A DNA stretch of 64,000 bases, from assembly GCA_023150375.1 (NCBI GenBank), contig JAKLLA010000001.1, positions 186,001 through 250,000 on the forward strand, given 5' to 3'. Under the pieces are notes generated by a model, which was given only the letters and a program-made list of their open reading frames with translations, was not told the DNA's origin and searched no databases. The translations under genes were made by a program, and so were the position numbers. Source of the stretch: Burkholderiaceae bacterium. GTDB taxonomy: Bacteria > Pseudomonadota > Gammaproteobacteria > Burkholderiales > Burkholderiaceae_C. Shown one piece after another: positions 11,305 through 20,925 of this stretch (its first letter is position 1; each line of letters begins with the position of its first letter).

Positions 11305-12063
11305 ATGGACTTCCTGCTGCGCGCCTTCCAGGTCCTGCCACGCGCCGACTGGCTGGCGCTGGCGGCCTTCGTCGTGGGCTGGGTGGGCTACGTGCGCTTC
11401 GCGCGCTGGCGCGGCACGCGCTGCCGCTCGGTGCTGGGCACGACCAACCGCATCCGCCTGGCCTGGATGCTCGAGAGCACCCGCCGCGAAGTGCGCATCG
11501 TCGACAGCACGGTGCTGCAGAACCTGTCGTCGGCGCCCAGCTTCTTCGCCTCCACCACCATCCTGGTGATCGGCGGCCTGGCCGCCGCGCTGGGCGCCAG
11601 CGAGAAGGCCAACGAACTGGTGCAGGAACTGCCCTTCGCGGCGCGCACCTCGGCGCTGGTGCTGGACCTGAAGCTGCTGATGCTGCTGGGCGTGTACGTG
11701 CACGCCTTCTTCCGCTTCACCTGGGCGATGCGGCAGTACACCTTCGGGGCGCTGATGATCGGCGCGGCGCCGGACCGCAGCGTCTTCGCCACCGACGAGC
11801 CGGCACGCCAGGCCTATGCCGAGCGTGCCGCCCGGGTCATGGGCCTGGCCGCCGAGACCTTCAACGACGGCCTGCGCGCGATCTATTTCAGCTTCGCCGG
11901 CCTGCTCTGGTTCCTCTCCCCGCTGGCCATGGTGGCCGGCACCGTCGGCGTGATCTGGGTGCTGTACCGGCGCGAGTTCCACTCCGACATCCTGGCCGCG
12001 CTGGCCGAGGCGCCGCCGGCCCCCGCCGACCGGGCTCAGCGCGCGGGTGACTGCGGCTCGTAG
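11305..12063 (+). CDS. DUF599 family membrane protein
   Basis: A 252-residue inner-membrane protein that fits the DUF599 family, whose function is not known. About four hydrophobic segments are visible: residues 15-32, 80-98, 115-135 and 205-225. Family-like stretches include NRIRLAWM near 50, LQNLSSAPSFFASTTI near 72, and FFRFTWAMRQYTFG near 133, which carries polar residues in the membrane region. The C-terminal tail is cytoplasmic and rich in alanine and proline. The 3' end overlaps the end of the convergent lipoprotein gene by 28 bases. Confidence 0.85.
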   Translation: MDFLLRAFQVLPRADWLALAAFVVGWVGYVRFARWRGTRCRSVLGTTNRIRLAWMLESTRREVRIVDSTVLQNLSSAPSFFASTTILVIGGLAAALGASEKANELVQELPFAARTSALVLDLKLLMLLGVYVHAFFRFTWAMRQYTFGALMIGAAPDRSVFATDEPARQAYAERAARVMGLAAETFNDGLRAIYFSFAGLLWFLSPLAMVAGTVGVIWVLYRREFHSDILAALAEAPPAPADRAQRAGDCGS

Positions 12064-12878
12064 CCGGGCGGCAGCACCAGGCGGATCATCGGATCCTTCG
12101 GCGCGCGCTCGCGGAAGGCCTGCACCTCGCCGCGCAGCTGCTGCACCATCTTGTCCATCGCCTCGGAGAAGCCGGCCGAGCGCGCCGCGCGCGCCTTCTC
12201 GCCGAAGCCCACCAGGGTCGCGCCGCCCTTGCCACCGGCCGTGCCGGCTGCGCGCATCAGCAGGCGACGGCTGCGGATGTCGAAGACGGTGCACTCCACC
12301 GCGGTCAGCACCTCGAACTTGTCGCCCTCGATCACGTAGGCGCCCACGCCGGTCCAGTAGAGGAAGGACCAGCCGCTCGCATCGGCGTGCTGCACCTGGT
12401 CGTAGGACAGCAGCGCCACCACGTCCAGGTTCAGCAGCGCGCCCACCCGCTCGAGGTTCTCGAAGCCCCCGCCCGGCTCGAGGTAGAGCGAGGGCACCGT
12501 CTCGATGCGACCGACGAAGGGGTAGCTCGCGAAGGCGTCGCGCACCTTGCCTGCGAGCTGCTGGCGCTCCACCTCCGACAGGCGCAGGTCCGCCTTCGCG
12601 GTGTCGGGCACGAAGGCCACGCCGATGCGGAAGGGCACGCGGATCTCGGCCACCCGGTCCGAGGGCGGCGGCGGCTGCTCCTTGCCGGGGAAGAGGAAGC
12701 TCAGCACCGAGGCCACCTGGCGCTGCCGGTTGCCCTGATCCATCGCCGCACAGCCGCCGAGGAAGCCACCGGCCAGGCCCAGACCGGCCAGCGCCGCCAG
12801 CCTCTGCAGCATCTCGCGCCGCCCGCCGGCCTCAGCCGGCTGCGCGGCCGCGCGGTCCCGGTCCATGTGCATGCGCAT
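12036..12878 (-). CDS. Lipoprotein with twin-arginine-type signal, resembles rhombotarget lipoprotein
   Basis: A 280-residue exported lipoprotein. The signal region has a twin arginine (R20, R21 in GGRREML), a hydrophobic stretch and a lipobox ending at C43 (LGGC). After it come LSFLFP, FRIGVAFVP, YPFVGRIETVPS, GGGFENLERV, LLSYDQVQ and YWTGVGAY. These resemble my recollection of the family called rhombotarget lipoprotein, found in organisms with rhombosortase; this match is unverified. No GlyGly-CTERM tail is seen at the C-terminus, which ends in a proline-rich stretch. The ATG at 12878 is chosen because GGAG lies six bases upstream. An ATG at 12893 is the alternative. Confidence 0.6.
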   Translation of the reverse strand: MRMHMDRDRAAAQPAEAGGRREMLQRLAALAGLGLAGGFLGGCAAMDQGNRQRQVASVLSFLFPGKEQPPPPSDRVAEIRVPFRIGVAFVPDTAKADLRLSEVERQQLAGKVRDAFASYPFVGRIETVPSLYLEPGGGFENLERVGALLNLDVVALLSYDQVQHADASGWSFLYWTGVGAYVIEGDKFEVLTAVECTVFDIRSRRLLMRAAGTAGGKGGATLVGFGEKARAARSAGFSEAMDKMVQQLRGEVQAFRERAPKDPMIRLVLPPGYEPQSPAR

Positions 12879-13293
12879 CGAACGCTCCGTCATCGGAAAC
12901 CACCATCCTTTCCGGCGCCGCACGCGGCCTGACGGCCGCTGCGCAACACCCGCAGCCATGATAGGTCGACCCGCAGCCATGCCGGGCCGACCTGACACAA
13001 CCCGCAGCGCGCCCGGGACAGCACTGCGTGGCTTTGACACAACCACCTCGCCCTGCGTCGCCGGGCAATGCGTGGGGATCAGGGTATGCCCGGACCCGGG
13101 GCCGCCGCGCCCCCTGTCACCGCCGGGACAGCGCCCGCGGGCACGTGACTTGCGCTGCGGGCCCCACCCACCCCGACCGGCTCCTTCGTGGAACGTCCTT
13201 GCCCGCCGGTCGGGGCCGGGTCACGTCCGCACATTCCCCAGAACCCAGGCGCACCCGCGCCGTCGACGGCCCAGCCTGTCCGAGGAGACCGCC
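12879..13293. other. Divergent intergenic region with short repeats
   Basis: 415 bases between the lipoprotein gene and the cytochrome gene. The element acccgcagccatg occurs near 12948 and again near 12969, cccgcag recurs near 13001, and gacacaacc occurs near 12994 and 13036. The rest is featureless high-GC sequence. The repeats may be binding sites or slippage products. A ribosome-binding site gaggaga lies just before the cytochrome ATG. Confidence 0.45.
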
Positions 13294-13617
13294 ATGCCCC
13301 GCATTTCCGCCCGCCCTGTCGCCCTGATCGCCCCCCTGCTGGCCGCCGTGCTGCTGCCCGCCGGCGCGGCCCGGGCGGCCGACGGCCCCACCGTCTACAA
13401 CCAGAACTGCGCGATGTGCCATGTGCCCGGCCTGGCCAATGCGCCGAAGTTCGGCGACAAGGCGGCCTGGGCACCGCGTCTGGAAGCCGGTCGCGAGGCG
13501 CTGCTGGCCTCGGCGATCAAGGGCAAGGGTGCCATGCCGCCCAAGGCCGGCAACCCCAAGCTGAGCGACGCCGAAATCGCCGCCGCGCTCGACCACATGC
13601 TCGCCGCGCTGAAGTGA
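13294..13617 (+). CDS. Small periplasmic class I cytochrome c (cytochrome c5-like)
   Basis: A 107-residue exported monoheme electron carrier. The signal peptide ends after AARA (about residue 29). The heme site is CAMCH (39-43), and M81 in GAMPPKAG is the likely sixth iron ligand. The end LSDAEIAAALDHML is the usual C-terminal helix of the group. The ATG at 13294 follows a gaggaga ribosome-binding site; a longer open frame upstream is not coding by appearance. It is probably monocistronic. The oxidase or reductase partner is not evident from the neighbours, although ferredoxin-NADP reductase is the convergent gene. Confidence 0.92.
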   Translation: MPRISARPVALIAPLLAAVLLPAGAARAADGPTVYNQNCAMCHVPGLANAPKFGDKAAWAPRLEAGREALLASAIKGKGAMPPKAGNPKLSDAEIAAALDHMLAALK

Positions 13618-13625
13618 GGCCTCGC

Positions 13626-13680
13626 GGCGGCTGTGCCGCCGCTGTACCGCGCCAGGGCGGCTGTACCGCCGCTGTGCCGC
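13626..13680. repeat. Two-copy 30-base tandem repeat, hairpin-forming
   Basis: Two near-identical 25-base copies start at 13626 and 13656 with a 30-base period. Each reads ggcggctgt-R-ccgccgctgt-R-ccgc, and the two copies differ only at the R positions (g/a then a/g). Each half can fold because ggcgg pairs with ccgcc. They lie just past the cytochrome stop codon, so they may be transcribed. Confidence 0.7.
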
Positions 13681-13803
13681 ATTTCACGGCAATCCAGGGC
13701 CGGGCCTGAGCCGACAAGGGCTTGCGCGGCCCGTCCCGTCCCGCTCCACAGGGTTATCCCCAGGGACTGTGGATCGGCAGGACGATGGGCCGCCCAGAAG
13801 CGA

Positions 13804-13827
13804 CAACGCGACCCTCGGGTCGCGTTG
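13804..13827. terminator. Perfect 11-base inverted repeat, probable bidirectional terminator
   Basis: caacgcgaccc and gggtcgcgttg form a perfect palindromic stem around a tc centre. It lies between the convergent cytochrome c and ferredoxin-NADP reductase genes. There is no clear T run on either strand, so a Rho-independent role is likely but not certain. A binding site is the alternative. Confidence 0.6.
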
Positions 13828-13869
13828 CGGTGTTCGGACGGGGCCGGCGCGGCGGCCGGCACAGCCGCC

Positions 13870-14640
13870 TCACTGCTCGGCGAAGGCCCGCTCGATGACG
13901 AAGTCGCCCGGCTCGCTGGTGGAGCCTTCCTTGAACTGGCGCTCTTCCAGCATCTTCTTCAGGTCGCGCAGCATGGCCGGCGAGCCGCAGATCATCACCC
14001 GGTCCTCGGCCGGGTTCAGCGCCGGCAGGCCGAAGTCGTTCCACAGCCGGCCGTCCTCGATCAGGTCGGTGATCCGGCCCTGGCGCGGGAAGGGCTCGCG
14101 CGTCACGGTGGGGCAGTAGATCAGCTTGTCGCCGATGATCTCGCCCAGGAACTCGTGCTCGGGCAGGCTCTTGAACAGATCCTGGTAGGCCAGTTCGGCC
14201 ACCTGGCGGCAGCCATGCACCAGGATGACCTTCTCGAAGCGCTCGTAGGTGTCCGGGTCGCGGATGATCGACAGCCAGGGCGCCAGGCCGGTGCCGGTGC
14301 CGAACAGGTACAGGCGCTTGCCGGGGTTCAGGTAGTCGATCAGCAGCGTGCCCGTGGGCTTGCGGCCCACCAGGATCTTGTCGCCCACCTTCAGGTGCTG
14401 CAGCCGCGAGGTCAGCGGGCCGTCGGGCACCTTGATGCTGAAGAAGTGCAGGCTTTCTTCCCAGTTCGGACTGGCGATCGAGTAGGCACGCAGCAGCGGC
14501 TTGCCATCGACCGGCAGGCCGATCATCACGAAGTGACCGTTCGAGAAGCGGAAGGCCGGATCGCGGGTGGTGGTGAAGCTGAACAGGCGATCGGTCCAGT
14601 GATGGACGTCGGTCACGGTCTCTTCGTTGAAGGGTTTCAT
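13870..14640 (-). CDS. fpr: Ferredoxin/flavodoxin-NADP(+) reductase
   Basis: FAD-dependent reductase that moves electrons between NADPH and ferredoxin or flavodoxin in the cytoplasm. The 256-residue length fits the bacterial Fpr type. The FAD-binding barrel contains RAYSIAS (R-x-Y-S) and the NADP domain GTGTGLAPW. ICGSPAMLRDL and the C-terminal segment with FVIERAFAE complete the family pattern. The ATG at 14640 begins MKPFNEETV, close to homologues; the frame remains open for 16 codons upstream without similarity. It is monocistronic, converging on the cytochrome c gene, with a strong palindrome between them. Confidence 0.95.
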   Translation of the reverse strand: MKPFNEETVTDVHHWTDRLFSFTTTRDPAFRFSNGHFVMIGLPVDGKPLLRAYSIASPNWEESLHFFSIKVPDGPLTSRLQHLKVGDKILVGRKPTGTLLIDYLNPGKRLYLFGTGTGLAPWLSIIRDPDTYERFEKVILVHGCRQVAELAYQDLFKSLPEHEFLGEIIGDKLIYCPTVTREPFPRQGRITDLIEDGRLWNDFGLPALNPAEDRVMICGSPAMLRDLKKMLEERQFKEGSTSEPGDFVIERAFAEQ

Positions 14641-14809
14641 CGCGGCGGGCAGGGAAGGCAGCGGCCGGCAGGCCAGGCAGGGCAGCACGCACGCCAGCAG
14701 GAGAAGACGTGACCACCCGGGCGCGCAAAGGCGCGAGACCCTGGAGGATACCCTGATCCGCCGCCCGGCCCGCGCGCCGCGTCAACGCCGACCTTGACCG
14801 ACATCATGT

Positions 14810-17380
14810 TCAGCCCGCCGGCCGCCCCGGTGGCCGCCGCCGTCGGGGCGCCGCCGAAGTCGGCGTCGAGCCGGCCTGGGCCTGCGCCTCGGCATCGCGC
14901 AGCAGACGGGCCAGCCGGTCGGCCAGCTTCTCGGTGCTGAGCTGCTCGCGCAGGCGCTCGACCATCAACGGCAGGCTGAAGGGGCTGGGCGCGCGCAGCG
15001 CCACCCAGTCGATCGGCGCGGCGGCCAGGCGGCGCAGCGTCGCGGCCAGCTGGCCGATGTCCAGCTCCTGCGCCAGCACCTCCTCGTCGGCCTGGGTGAG
15101 CAGGCGGTTGCCGGCGTCGTACTTGCGGAACACCTCGTAGAACAGGCTGGAGGAGGCCTGCAGCTGCCGGGTGCTCTTGGGCGCCCCGGGGTATCCGGTG
15201 AACACCAGCCCGGCCACCCGGGCGATCTCGCGAAAGCGCCGCTGCGCCAGCGCGCCGGCGTTCAGGCTGGCCAGCACGTCCTCGAGCAGCCGCTCGGCGC
15301 CGAACAGCGCACCGGACTGCAGCCGCTCGAGCGCCACCGGCTCGGCGCTGAGCAGCTCGAGCCCGTAGTCGTTCACCGACAGCGAGAAGGTGTTCGGCGC
15401 GCCTTGCGCCAGCCGCCAGGCCAGCAGGTGCGCCAGGCCGATGTGCACGCTGCGCCCGGCGAAGGGATAGAGCATCAGGTGGTGCCCCTCGCGGGAGCGG
15501 AAATGCTCCACCAGCAGGGCGCCGTGGCGCGGCAGGTGCGAGACGCGCCGCTGCGTGGCCAGCATCGGCGCGGCTGCCAGCAGCTCCGGCACCGCCAGCC
15601 GCGCCGGCGGGGGGGCGTCGGCCGGGGCCGCGGCGGCCGCGTGCAACAGGTCCTGCACCGTGTCGGCCAGCTCGCTGGACAGCGGCATCTTGCCGCCCCC
15701 CCAGACCGGGATCGCGCCGCGCCGCCGCGGCGCCGGGCGCACATAGGCGGCCATGTCGCGCAGCCGCACGAACTCCAGCGCCCGCCCGGCGAAGAAGAAG
15801 GCATCGCCCGGCTTCAGCCGCGCAACGAACCCCTCCTCGATGTGCCCCAGCGTGCCGCCCGACAGCCACTTCACCGCCAGGCTGCTGTCGCTGACGATGG
15901 TCCCCACCTGCAGCCGGTGGCGCCTGGCGATGCCGCGGTCGGGCACGCGGTACAGGCCCGTCTCGTCCGGGCGGACCCGGTGGTACTCCGGGTAGGCGCC
16001 CAGGCTGCCGCCGCCGTGCTCGACGAAGGCCAGCGCCCAGTCGAAGTGGCCGCGCGGCAGATCCCGGTAGGCGTGCGCGCCGCGCACCTCGTCGTACAGC
16101 GCGTCCGGGCGGAAGCCGCCGCCCAGCGCCACCGTCACCAGGTGCTGCACCAGCACGTCCAGCGGCGCCTCGGGGCTGCGGCGCGCCTCCACCCGGCCGG
16201 CCAGCGCGGCCTCCCGGGCAGCCGCGGCCTCCACCAGCTCCATGGTGTTCGTCGGCACCAGGGTGATGCGGCTGGGCCGCCCCGGCGCGTGGCCTGAGCG
16301 GCCGGCGCGCTGCAGCAGCCGGGCGATGCCCTTGGCCGAGCCGATCTGCAGCACCCGCTCCACCGGCAGGAAGTCCACCCCCAGGTCCAGCGAGGAGGTG
16401 GCCACCACCGCCTTGAGCTGCCCGGCCTTCAGCCCCGCCTCCACCCAGCCGCGCACCGAGGGGTCCAGCGAGCCGTGGTGCAGCGCGATCGTCCCGGCCC
16501 AGTCCGGCCGCGCGTCCAGCAGCAGCTGGTACCAGATCTCCGCCTGCGAGCGGGTGTTGGTGAAGATCAGGCTGGTGGCGGCCTGCTCGACCTCGGCCAC
16601 CACCGGGTCGCGCATCTGCGCGCCCAGGTGGCCGCCCCAGGAGAAGCGCCCGGCGTCGGTGGGCAGCAGGGTGTCGATGCGCAGCGCCTTGGGCACCCGG
16701 CCACGCACCAGGCGCCCCGCGCGCTGCGGACCCAGCAGCGTGGCCATCGCCTCCTCCAGGTTGCCCAGCGTGGCCGAGACGCCCCACACCGCCAGTTGCG
16801 GGTTCCAGCGCTGCAGCCGTGCCAGCGCCAGCTGCACCTGCACGCCGCGCTTGTTGCCGATCAGCTCGTGCCACTCGTCCACCACCACCGTGTGGATGCC
16901 GGCCAGCTCCTGCTGCGCGTGCTCGCGGGTGAGCATCAGCGACAGCGATTCCGGCGTGGTCACCAGCACGCTGGGCCAGCGCCGGTCCTGCCGCGCCCGT
17001 TCGGCCGAAGGCGTGTCGCCGCTGCGCAGCCCCACCGTCCAGGCCGGCGCCAGCGTGGTCAGCGGCAGCGCCAGCGCGCGGGTGGTGTCGGCCGCGAGCG
17101 CGCGCATGGGCGTCAGCCAGAGGATGCCCAGCGGCGGCGCCTGGCGGGCAGACAGGTCGACGCCCCGCGCCGCCGCCCGGGCCAGCGCGCCGAAGCCCAC
17201 CGCATAGGTCTTGCCCGCGCCGGTGGTGGCATGCAGCAGCCCGCTCTCGCCCGCGGCCAGGGCCGCCCAGACTTCGCGCTGGAAGGCGAAGGGTGTCCAG
17301 CCGCGCTCGGCGAACCAGCGCTCGGCGAACCCCAGGTCCGGACCCAGGGGCGGGGGCGATGACGGCTTCCGGGACGTCAC
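14810..17380 (-). CDS. Lhr-like DEXH-box helicase, ligase-associated DNA damage response type
   Basis: A superfamily 2 DNA helicase of 856 residues, similar to the Lhr-like ligase-associated DEXH helicases thought to act in DNA repair. A Q-motif-like segment (GWTPFAFQ, 27-34) precedes Walker A TTGAGKT (52-58). Then come TPMRALA, VTTPESL, the DEWH Walker B box, VSATLGN, and in domain 2 [20 protein letters not shown] and QRAGRSGH. The start must precede the Q motif. The only fitting codon is GTG 17380, which overlaps the vapC stop as GTGA; the first internal Met is about 90 residues in. The ligase, nuclease and phosphoesterase genes that often accompany this helicase are not nearby. The C-terminus is arginine- and proline-rich. 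Confidence 0.88.
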   Translation of the reverse strand: MTSRKPSSPPPLGPDLGFAERWFAERGWTPFAFQREVWAALAAGESGLLHATTGAGKTYAVGFGALARAAARGVDLSARQAPPLGILWLTPMRALAADTTRALALPLTTLAPAWTVGLRSGDTPSAERARQDRRWPSVLVTTPESLSLMLTREHAQQELAGIHTVVVDEWHELIGNKRGVQVQLALARLQRWNPQLAVWGVSATLGNLEEAMATLLGPQRAGRLVRGRVPKALRIDTLLPTDAGRFSWGGHLGAQMRDPVVAEVEQAATSLIFTNTRSQAEIWYQLLLDARPDWAGTIALHHGSLDPSVRGWVEAGLKAGQLKAVVATSSLDLGVDFLPVERVLQIGSAKGIARLLQRAGRSGHAPGRPSRITLVPTNTMELVEAAAAREAALAGRVEARRSPEAPLDVLVQHLVTVALGGGFRPDALYDEVRGAHAYRDLPRGHFDWALAFVEHGGGSLGAYPEYHRVRPDETGLYRVPDRGIARRHRLQVGTIVSDSSLAVKWLSGGTLGHIEEGFVARLKPGDAFFFAGRALEFVRLRDMAAYVRPAPRRRGAIPVWGGGKMPLSSELADTVQDLLHAAAAAPADAPPPARLAVPELLAAAPMLATQRRVSHLPRHGALLVEHFRSREGHHLMLYPFAGRSVHIGLAHLLAWRLAQGAPNTFSLSVNDYGLELLSAEPVALERLQSGALFGAERLLEDVLASLNAGALAQRRFREIARVAGLVFTGYPGAPKSTRQLQASSSLFYEVFRKYDAGNRLLTQADEEVLAQELDIGQLAATLRRLAAAPIDWVALRAPSPFSLPLMVERLREQLSTEKLADRLARLLRDAEAQAQAGSTPTSAAPRRRRPPGRPAG

Positions 17381-17763
17381 ACCCGCAGGATGCTGTCGCT
17401 GTAGCGGGCGACGGTGGCGTCCTGCGTCAGCAGGCGCATCGGTTCCACCAGGGCCTGCGCCACCAGCAGTCGGTCGAAGGGGTCCTGGTGGTGGGGCGGG
17501 AGCTCCTCCACGGCCGCAGCATGATGGGCTTCGATCGCCAGCAGCCGATAGCCGGACACCTGAAACCAGCGCAGCGCCTCCTGGCCTGACACCGGCATGT
17601 CCCCACGCGCCAGTGCGTGTTTGATCGCGATCTCCCAGACCGACACCGCGCTGACCCACACCGATGCGTACGGCGCCGAGATCAGCGCGCGAGCCTGGGC
17701 GGACAGCCGCGGGCTGTCGGTGATCGCCCACAGCGCCACATGGGTATCCAGCAGCAGGTTCAC
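17377..17763 (-). CDS. vapC: VapC-family PIN-domain toxin
   Basis: A 128-residue PIN-domain ribonuclease of a type II toxin-antitoxin system. The acidic metal-binding residues are in place: D6 in [11 protein letters not shown]44 in SVWEIAIK, D94 and D97 in HQDPFDRLL, and D115 in LLTQDA. The DTHVALW form places it near the group annotated as VapC paired with Phd/YefM antitoxins. The GTG at 17763 overlaps the vapB stop as GTGA, and its own stop overlaps the helicase GTG in the same way. Continuous overlap means the toxin sits in the middle of a three-gene coupled unit. Confidence 0.93.
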   Translation of the reverse strand: MNLLLDTHVALWAITDSPRLSAQARALISAPYASVWVSAVSVWEIAIKHALARGDMPVSGQEALRWFQVSGYRLLAIEAHHAAAVEELPPHHQDPFDRLLVAQALVEPMRLLTQDATVARYSDSILRV

Positions 17764-18011
17764 GGTGCCACCGCCTGGCCGAGGAAGAGCCGGGCGACTT
17801 CGTCGTTGTGGGCGTCGATGTCGTCGGGCACCTCGAAAAGGCCCCGGGCTGCGCCGATGCGCGGACCGGCGGAACCCTCGGCGATCGGCACCAGCCGCGC
17901 CGCAGGTCGGCCGTTGCGGGCGATGACGATCTCGCGTTCCCGGCCCTGCTCGATGTCGTCGACCAGACGCGACAGCGATGACTTGGCCTGAAGCATGTTG
18001 ACGGGTTGCAT
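17760..18011 (-). CDS. vapB: Phd/YefM-family antitoxin
   Basis: An 83-residue antitoxin. The N-terminal half ([16 protein letters not shown], then [16 protein letters not shown]) matches the Phd/YefM DNA-binding fold, which represses its own operon and neutralises the toxin through the C-terminus. The C-terminal part (residues 50-83) is acidic and hydrophobic, as expected for toxin wrapping. It starts the vapB-vapC-helicase unit; the 150-base gap upstream should hold the promoter and operator. Confidence 0.93.
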   Translation of the reverse strand: MQPVNMLQAKSSLSRLVDDIEQGREREIVIARNGRPAARLVPIAEGSAGPRIGAARGLFEVPDDIDAHNDEVARLFLGQAVAP

Positions 18012-18160
18012 GCAGCCTCCTGGGAGCTCTCGAGGGCGGGAGCCTTCTTAGTCTAGGCTGGCTAACCCCTCTCGACAACCGACGCGGCGCCATGGGCCAC
18101 GGACCCGGCTGGTCGCATTTTTCCTAGCGCCCGCTCCTGCAGGGTCGATAGCCTGCACGC

Positions 18161-18502
18161 ATGACGCTCCCTCGCACTGTCTCCCGTGTCCAGCGCCGCG
18201 CGCTGCGCGCCCTGGCCCTGCTTGCCCTGGTGGCGACCTGGTCCTTCAACCTGGCCTACTTCACCAGTGGAGGCAGCGTGCTGCCGCAGGTGTTCTTCCG
18301 CGATGCGGCGGCCAATGCGCTGACCACCGCGATCACGCTGGACGTCTACCTGGCGGCGCTGGCCTTCAGCGTCTGGGTGCTGGCCGAGCGGCGAGTGCGC
18401 CGCCCCTGGGGGTATGTGCTGGGCTGCTTCGGCGTCGGGCTGGCGGTGGCGCTGCCGCTGTACCTGGCCAACCGGCGCGAGCCGGCGGGCCGAGGCCGCT
18501 GA
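18161..18502 (+). CDS. DUF2834 family small membrane protein
   Basis: A 113-residue inner-membrane protein with three hydrophobic segments (about residues 16-35, 54-75, 82-102). The stretch from VLPQVFFRDAA through TLDVYLAALAFSVWVLAE and the following basic RR before PWGYVLG fits DUF2834, a family of unknown function. The short gap on its left separates it from the vapB unit, which runs the other way. Its end is 15 bases from the end of the convergent AraC gene. Confidence 0.8.
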   Translation: MTLPRTVSRVQRRALRALALLALVATWSFNLAYFTSGGSVLPQVFFRDAAANALTTAITLDVYLAALAFSVWVLAERRVRRPWGYVLGCFGVGLAVALPLYLANRREPAGRGR

Positions 18503-18517
18503 GTTCCCGACCCGGAC

Positions 18518-19441
18518 TCAGCCGGGGAGAGCGCTGGAAAGGGGCGAGGTCGGCAAAGGGGCCCCGACGGCGGCACCCAGGGCCAGCGGCCAGTGCTCAC
18601 CAGGGAGGTCGTCACCCTCGACGCGGGCTTGACGCAGCAGCTCGGTCAAGGGGGCGCCGACCAGCCCGCGCAGGTCGCGTGCCAGATGCGACTGGTCGAA
18701 GTAGCCCGCCTCCTGGGCCAGCGCCGCACCCCGGCACCGGGCCGCCGGGCCCTCCCGCAACGCGCCGTGCAACAGCTCGCGCAGGCGCAGCAGGCGCTGG
18801 AACTGCTTCGGTCCCAATCCGAAGGTGCCGGCAAAGCGCCGTTGCAGCTGGCGCGTGCCAGGCGTCTTCAGGGCCGCAGCAACGCCCGGAAGCAGGCCGG
18901 CATCCCGCTGCAACTGCAGCGCCCGGCGTCGGGCGTCCTCCTGCCGCGGGTGCCGCTGCACCTGGCGGCGCAGTGAATCGAAGAGCAGGGCCAGGCGCGC
19001 CCGATCGTCGCGGGTCTCCTGCAGGGCGTCCAGCACCCCGTTCCAGAACGAGCCGTCCACCTCGTCCAGCGCCAGCGTGTGGTCGGCCAGTTGCGCGCCG
19101 ATCGGGCCCAGCCAGCCGGCCACCGCCTCCGGCCGCAGGATCAGGCCGACCGCGGTCACCTCGCCTTCGTGCACGAAGGTGCTGGGGCGCACCGAAGGGC
19201 CGATCAGCGCCGCCGCGGGCAGCCGAGGCGCGGCGGCGGCATCCGCACCGTCGCCGGTCGTCACCTGCCGTACCGTGCCGGACAGTCGCAGCACCAGCTG
19301 GCTGCTGACACGTCCCGGGAAGCGGCTGCGGCCCAGGGCGGCCGGCGTGCGCAGCAGGACGGCTGCCTCGATCCAGGGCCGCAGGTCAGGCGGCGCGGCG
19401 ATCGGCTGGAGCGCGGCAGGGACGGGTGCCTGAGGGTCCAT
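18518..19441 (-). CDS. AraC-family transcriptional regulator
   Basis: A 307-residue regulator with a C-terminal AraC DNA-binding domain (about residues 190-280). In it, TRQLQRRFAGTFGLGPKQFQRLLRL is the first helix-turn-helix recognition region (in two parts) and AQEAGYFDQSHLARDLR the second. The N-terminal part is the AraC-type regulatory domain with the start PPDLRPWIEAAVLLRT and the later IGPSVRP region. The effector is not known. It sits downstream of the secreted lipoprotein gene with a 12-base gap and is probably co-transcribed with it. It lies close to the efflux operon but on the opposite strand. Confidence 0.9.
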   Translation of the reverse strand: MDPQAPVPAALQPIAAPPDLRPWIEAAVLLRTPAALGRSRFPGRVSSQLVLRLSGTVRQVTTGDGADAAAAPRLPAAALIGPSVRPSTFVHEGEVTAVGLILRPEAVAGWLGPIGAQLADHTLALDEVDGSFWNGVLDALQETRDDRARLALLFDSLRRQVQRHPRQEDARRRALQLQRDAGLLPGVAAALKTPGTRQLQRRFAGTFGLGPKQFQRLLRLRELLHGALREGPAARCRGAALAQEAGYFDQSHLARDLRGLVGAPLTELLRQARVEGDDLPGEHWPLALGAAVGAPLPTSPLSSALPG

Positions 19442-19453
19442 GCAGCGGTGCCG

Positions 19454-19951
19454 CTAGCGGGTGGCGGGCCACTGCGCCGGGGTGGGCGGGCAGTCCTGCC
19501 CCCCCGCCGGACGGCGCCACAGGGTGAAGCGCGCGCCGCTGTCCAGGTCGCGGTAGGTGTGGTGACGGGCGGAGACCTCCACAATTTCCGTGCAGTACCT
19601 CTGCCCCGGCCGCAGCCAGAAGTTGGCCGTGGCCTGGAGCACCCGGTAGCACATGCGCGGTCCCTCCCAGTGCACCTGCGCGACGGCGGCGAAGGGTTGC
19701 GGGTCGTCGGCGGTGCGGCCGCACATCTGCAGCCGGCCGTCGGGCAGGAACTCGTCCCAGGCCCAGCAGCTGCGGCCCCCGTCCTCGGAGTTGCACCACA
19801 GTCCCAGCAGGGCCTGGTGCAGCGGGGCGGCGCGGTCCTGCGAGGTGTCCGGTGCAGTGCCCGGCGCAGTACCTGGTGCCGTGGTGGGCAGCACACAGGA
19901 CGCCAGACACCAGGGCAGCAGGACCGATGGCCATCGGAGGAGGAGCTTCAC
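19454..19951 (-). CDS. Uncharacterised cysteine-containing lipoprotein
   Basis: A 165-residue predicted lipoprotein of no recognised family. A GTG start at 19951 gives a basic N-terminus, a hydrophobic stretch and a lipobox ending at C19 (LASC). A threonine/proline/glycine-rich spacer with PGTA repeated follows (about 24-36). The mature domain begins around [11 protein letters not shown] and contains several further cysteines, so disulfide bonds are likely. No strong ribosome-binding site is seen before the GTG, so the start is uncertain. The gene heads a two-gene unit with the AraC regulator and is divergent from the efflux operon. Confidence 0.6.
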   Translation of the reverse strand: MKLLLRWPSVLLPWCLASCVLPTTAPGTAPGTAPDTSQDRAAPLHQALLGLWCNSEDGGRSCWAWDEFLPDGRLQMCGRTADDPQPFAAVAQVHWEGPRMCYRVLQATANFWLRPGQRYCTEIVEVSARHHTYRDLDSGARFTLWRRPAGGQDCPPTPAQWPATR

Positions 19952-20070
19952 GGGCAGCGCAGGGGTTTTGGTGCGGATTCTGGCGCGGCCTTCACGCTCT
20001 GACCATCCGCATTGCTTGCGGTCCCGGTGCCGGATCGATCGAGGCGGGCAGGCCCTCTCGGCCGGGCCTG

Positions 20071-20086
20071 CTGACCCAGCGGTCAG
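20071..20086. promoter_or_regulatory. Inverted repeat, candidate operator of the efflux operon
   Basis: ctgacc-cagc-ggtcag is a perfect six-base inverted repeat with a four-base spacer, 50 bases before the efflux ATPase start. Another ggtca follows at about 20096. This size and symmetry fit a dimeric repressor site. The regulator is not known. Confidence 0.5.
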
Positions 20087-20135
20087 TTTGCTTCCGGTCA
20101 ATCCCGGCGGGCGGCTTGCGGTGCAGCATGGGCAC

Positions 20136-20909
<774 letters not shown>

Positions 20910-20925
20910 CCAGGAGCGGCGCGCC

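Noticed and set aside
14637-16874. A 745-codon frame overlapping the helicase on the same strand
   Set aside because: It is in a different frame, low in complexity (A, G, R), with no helicase motif. The 856-residue frame is the real gene.
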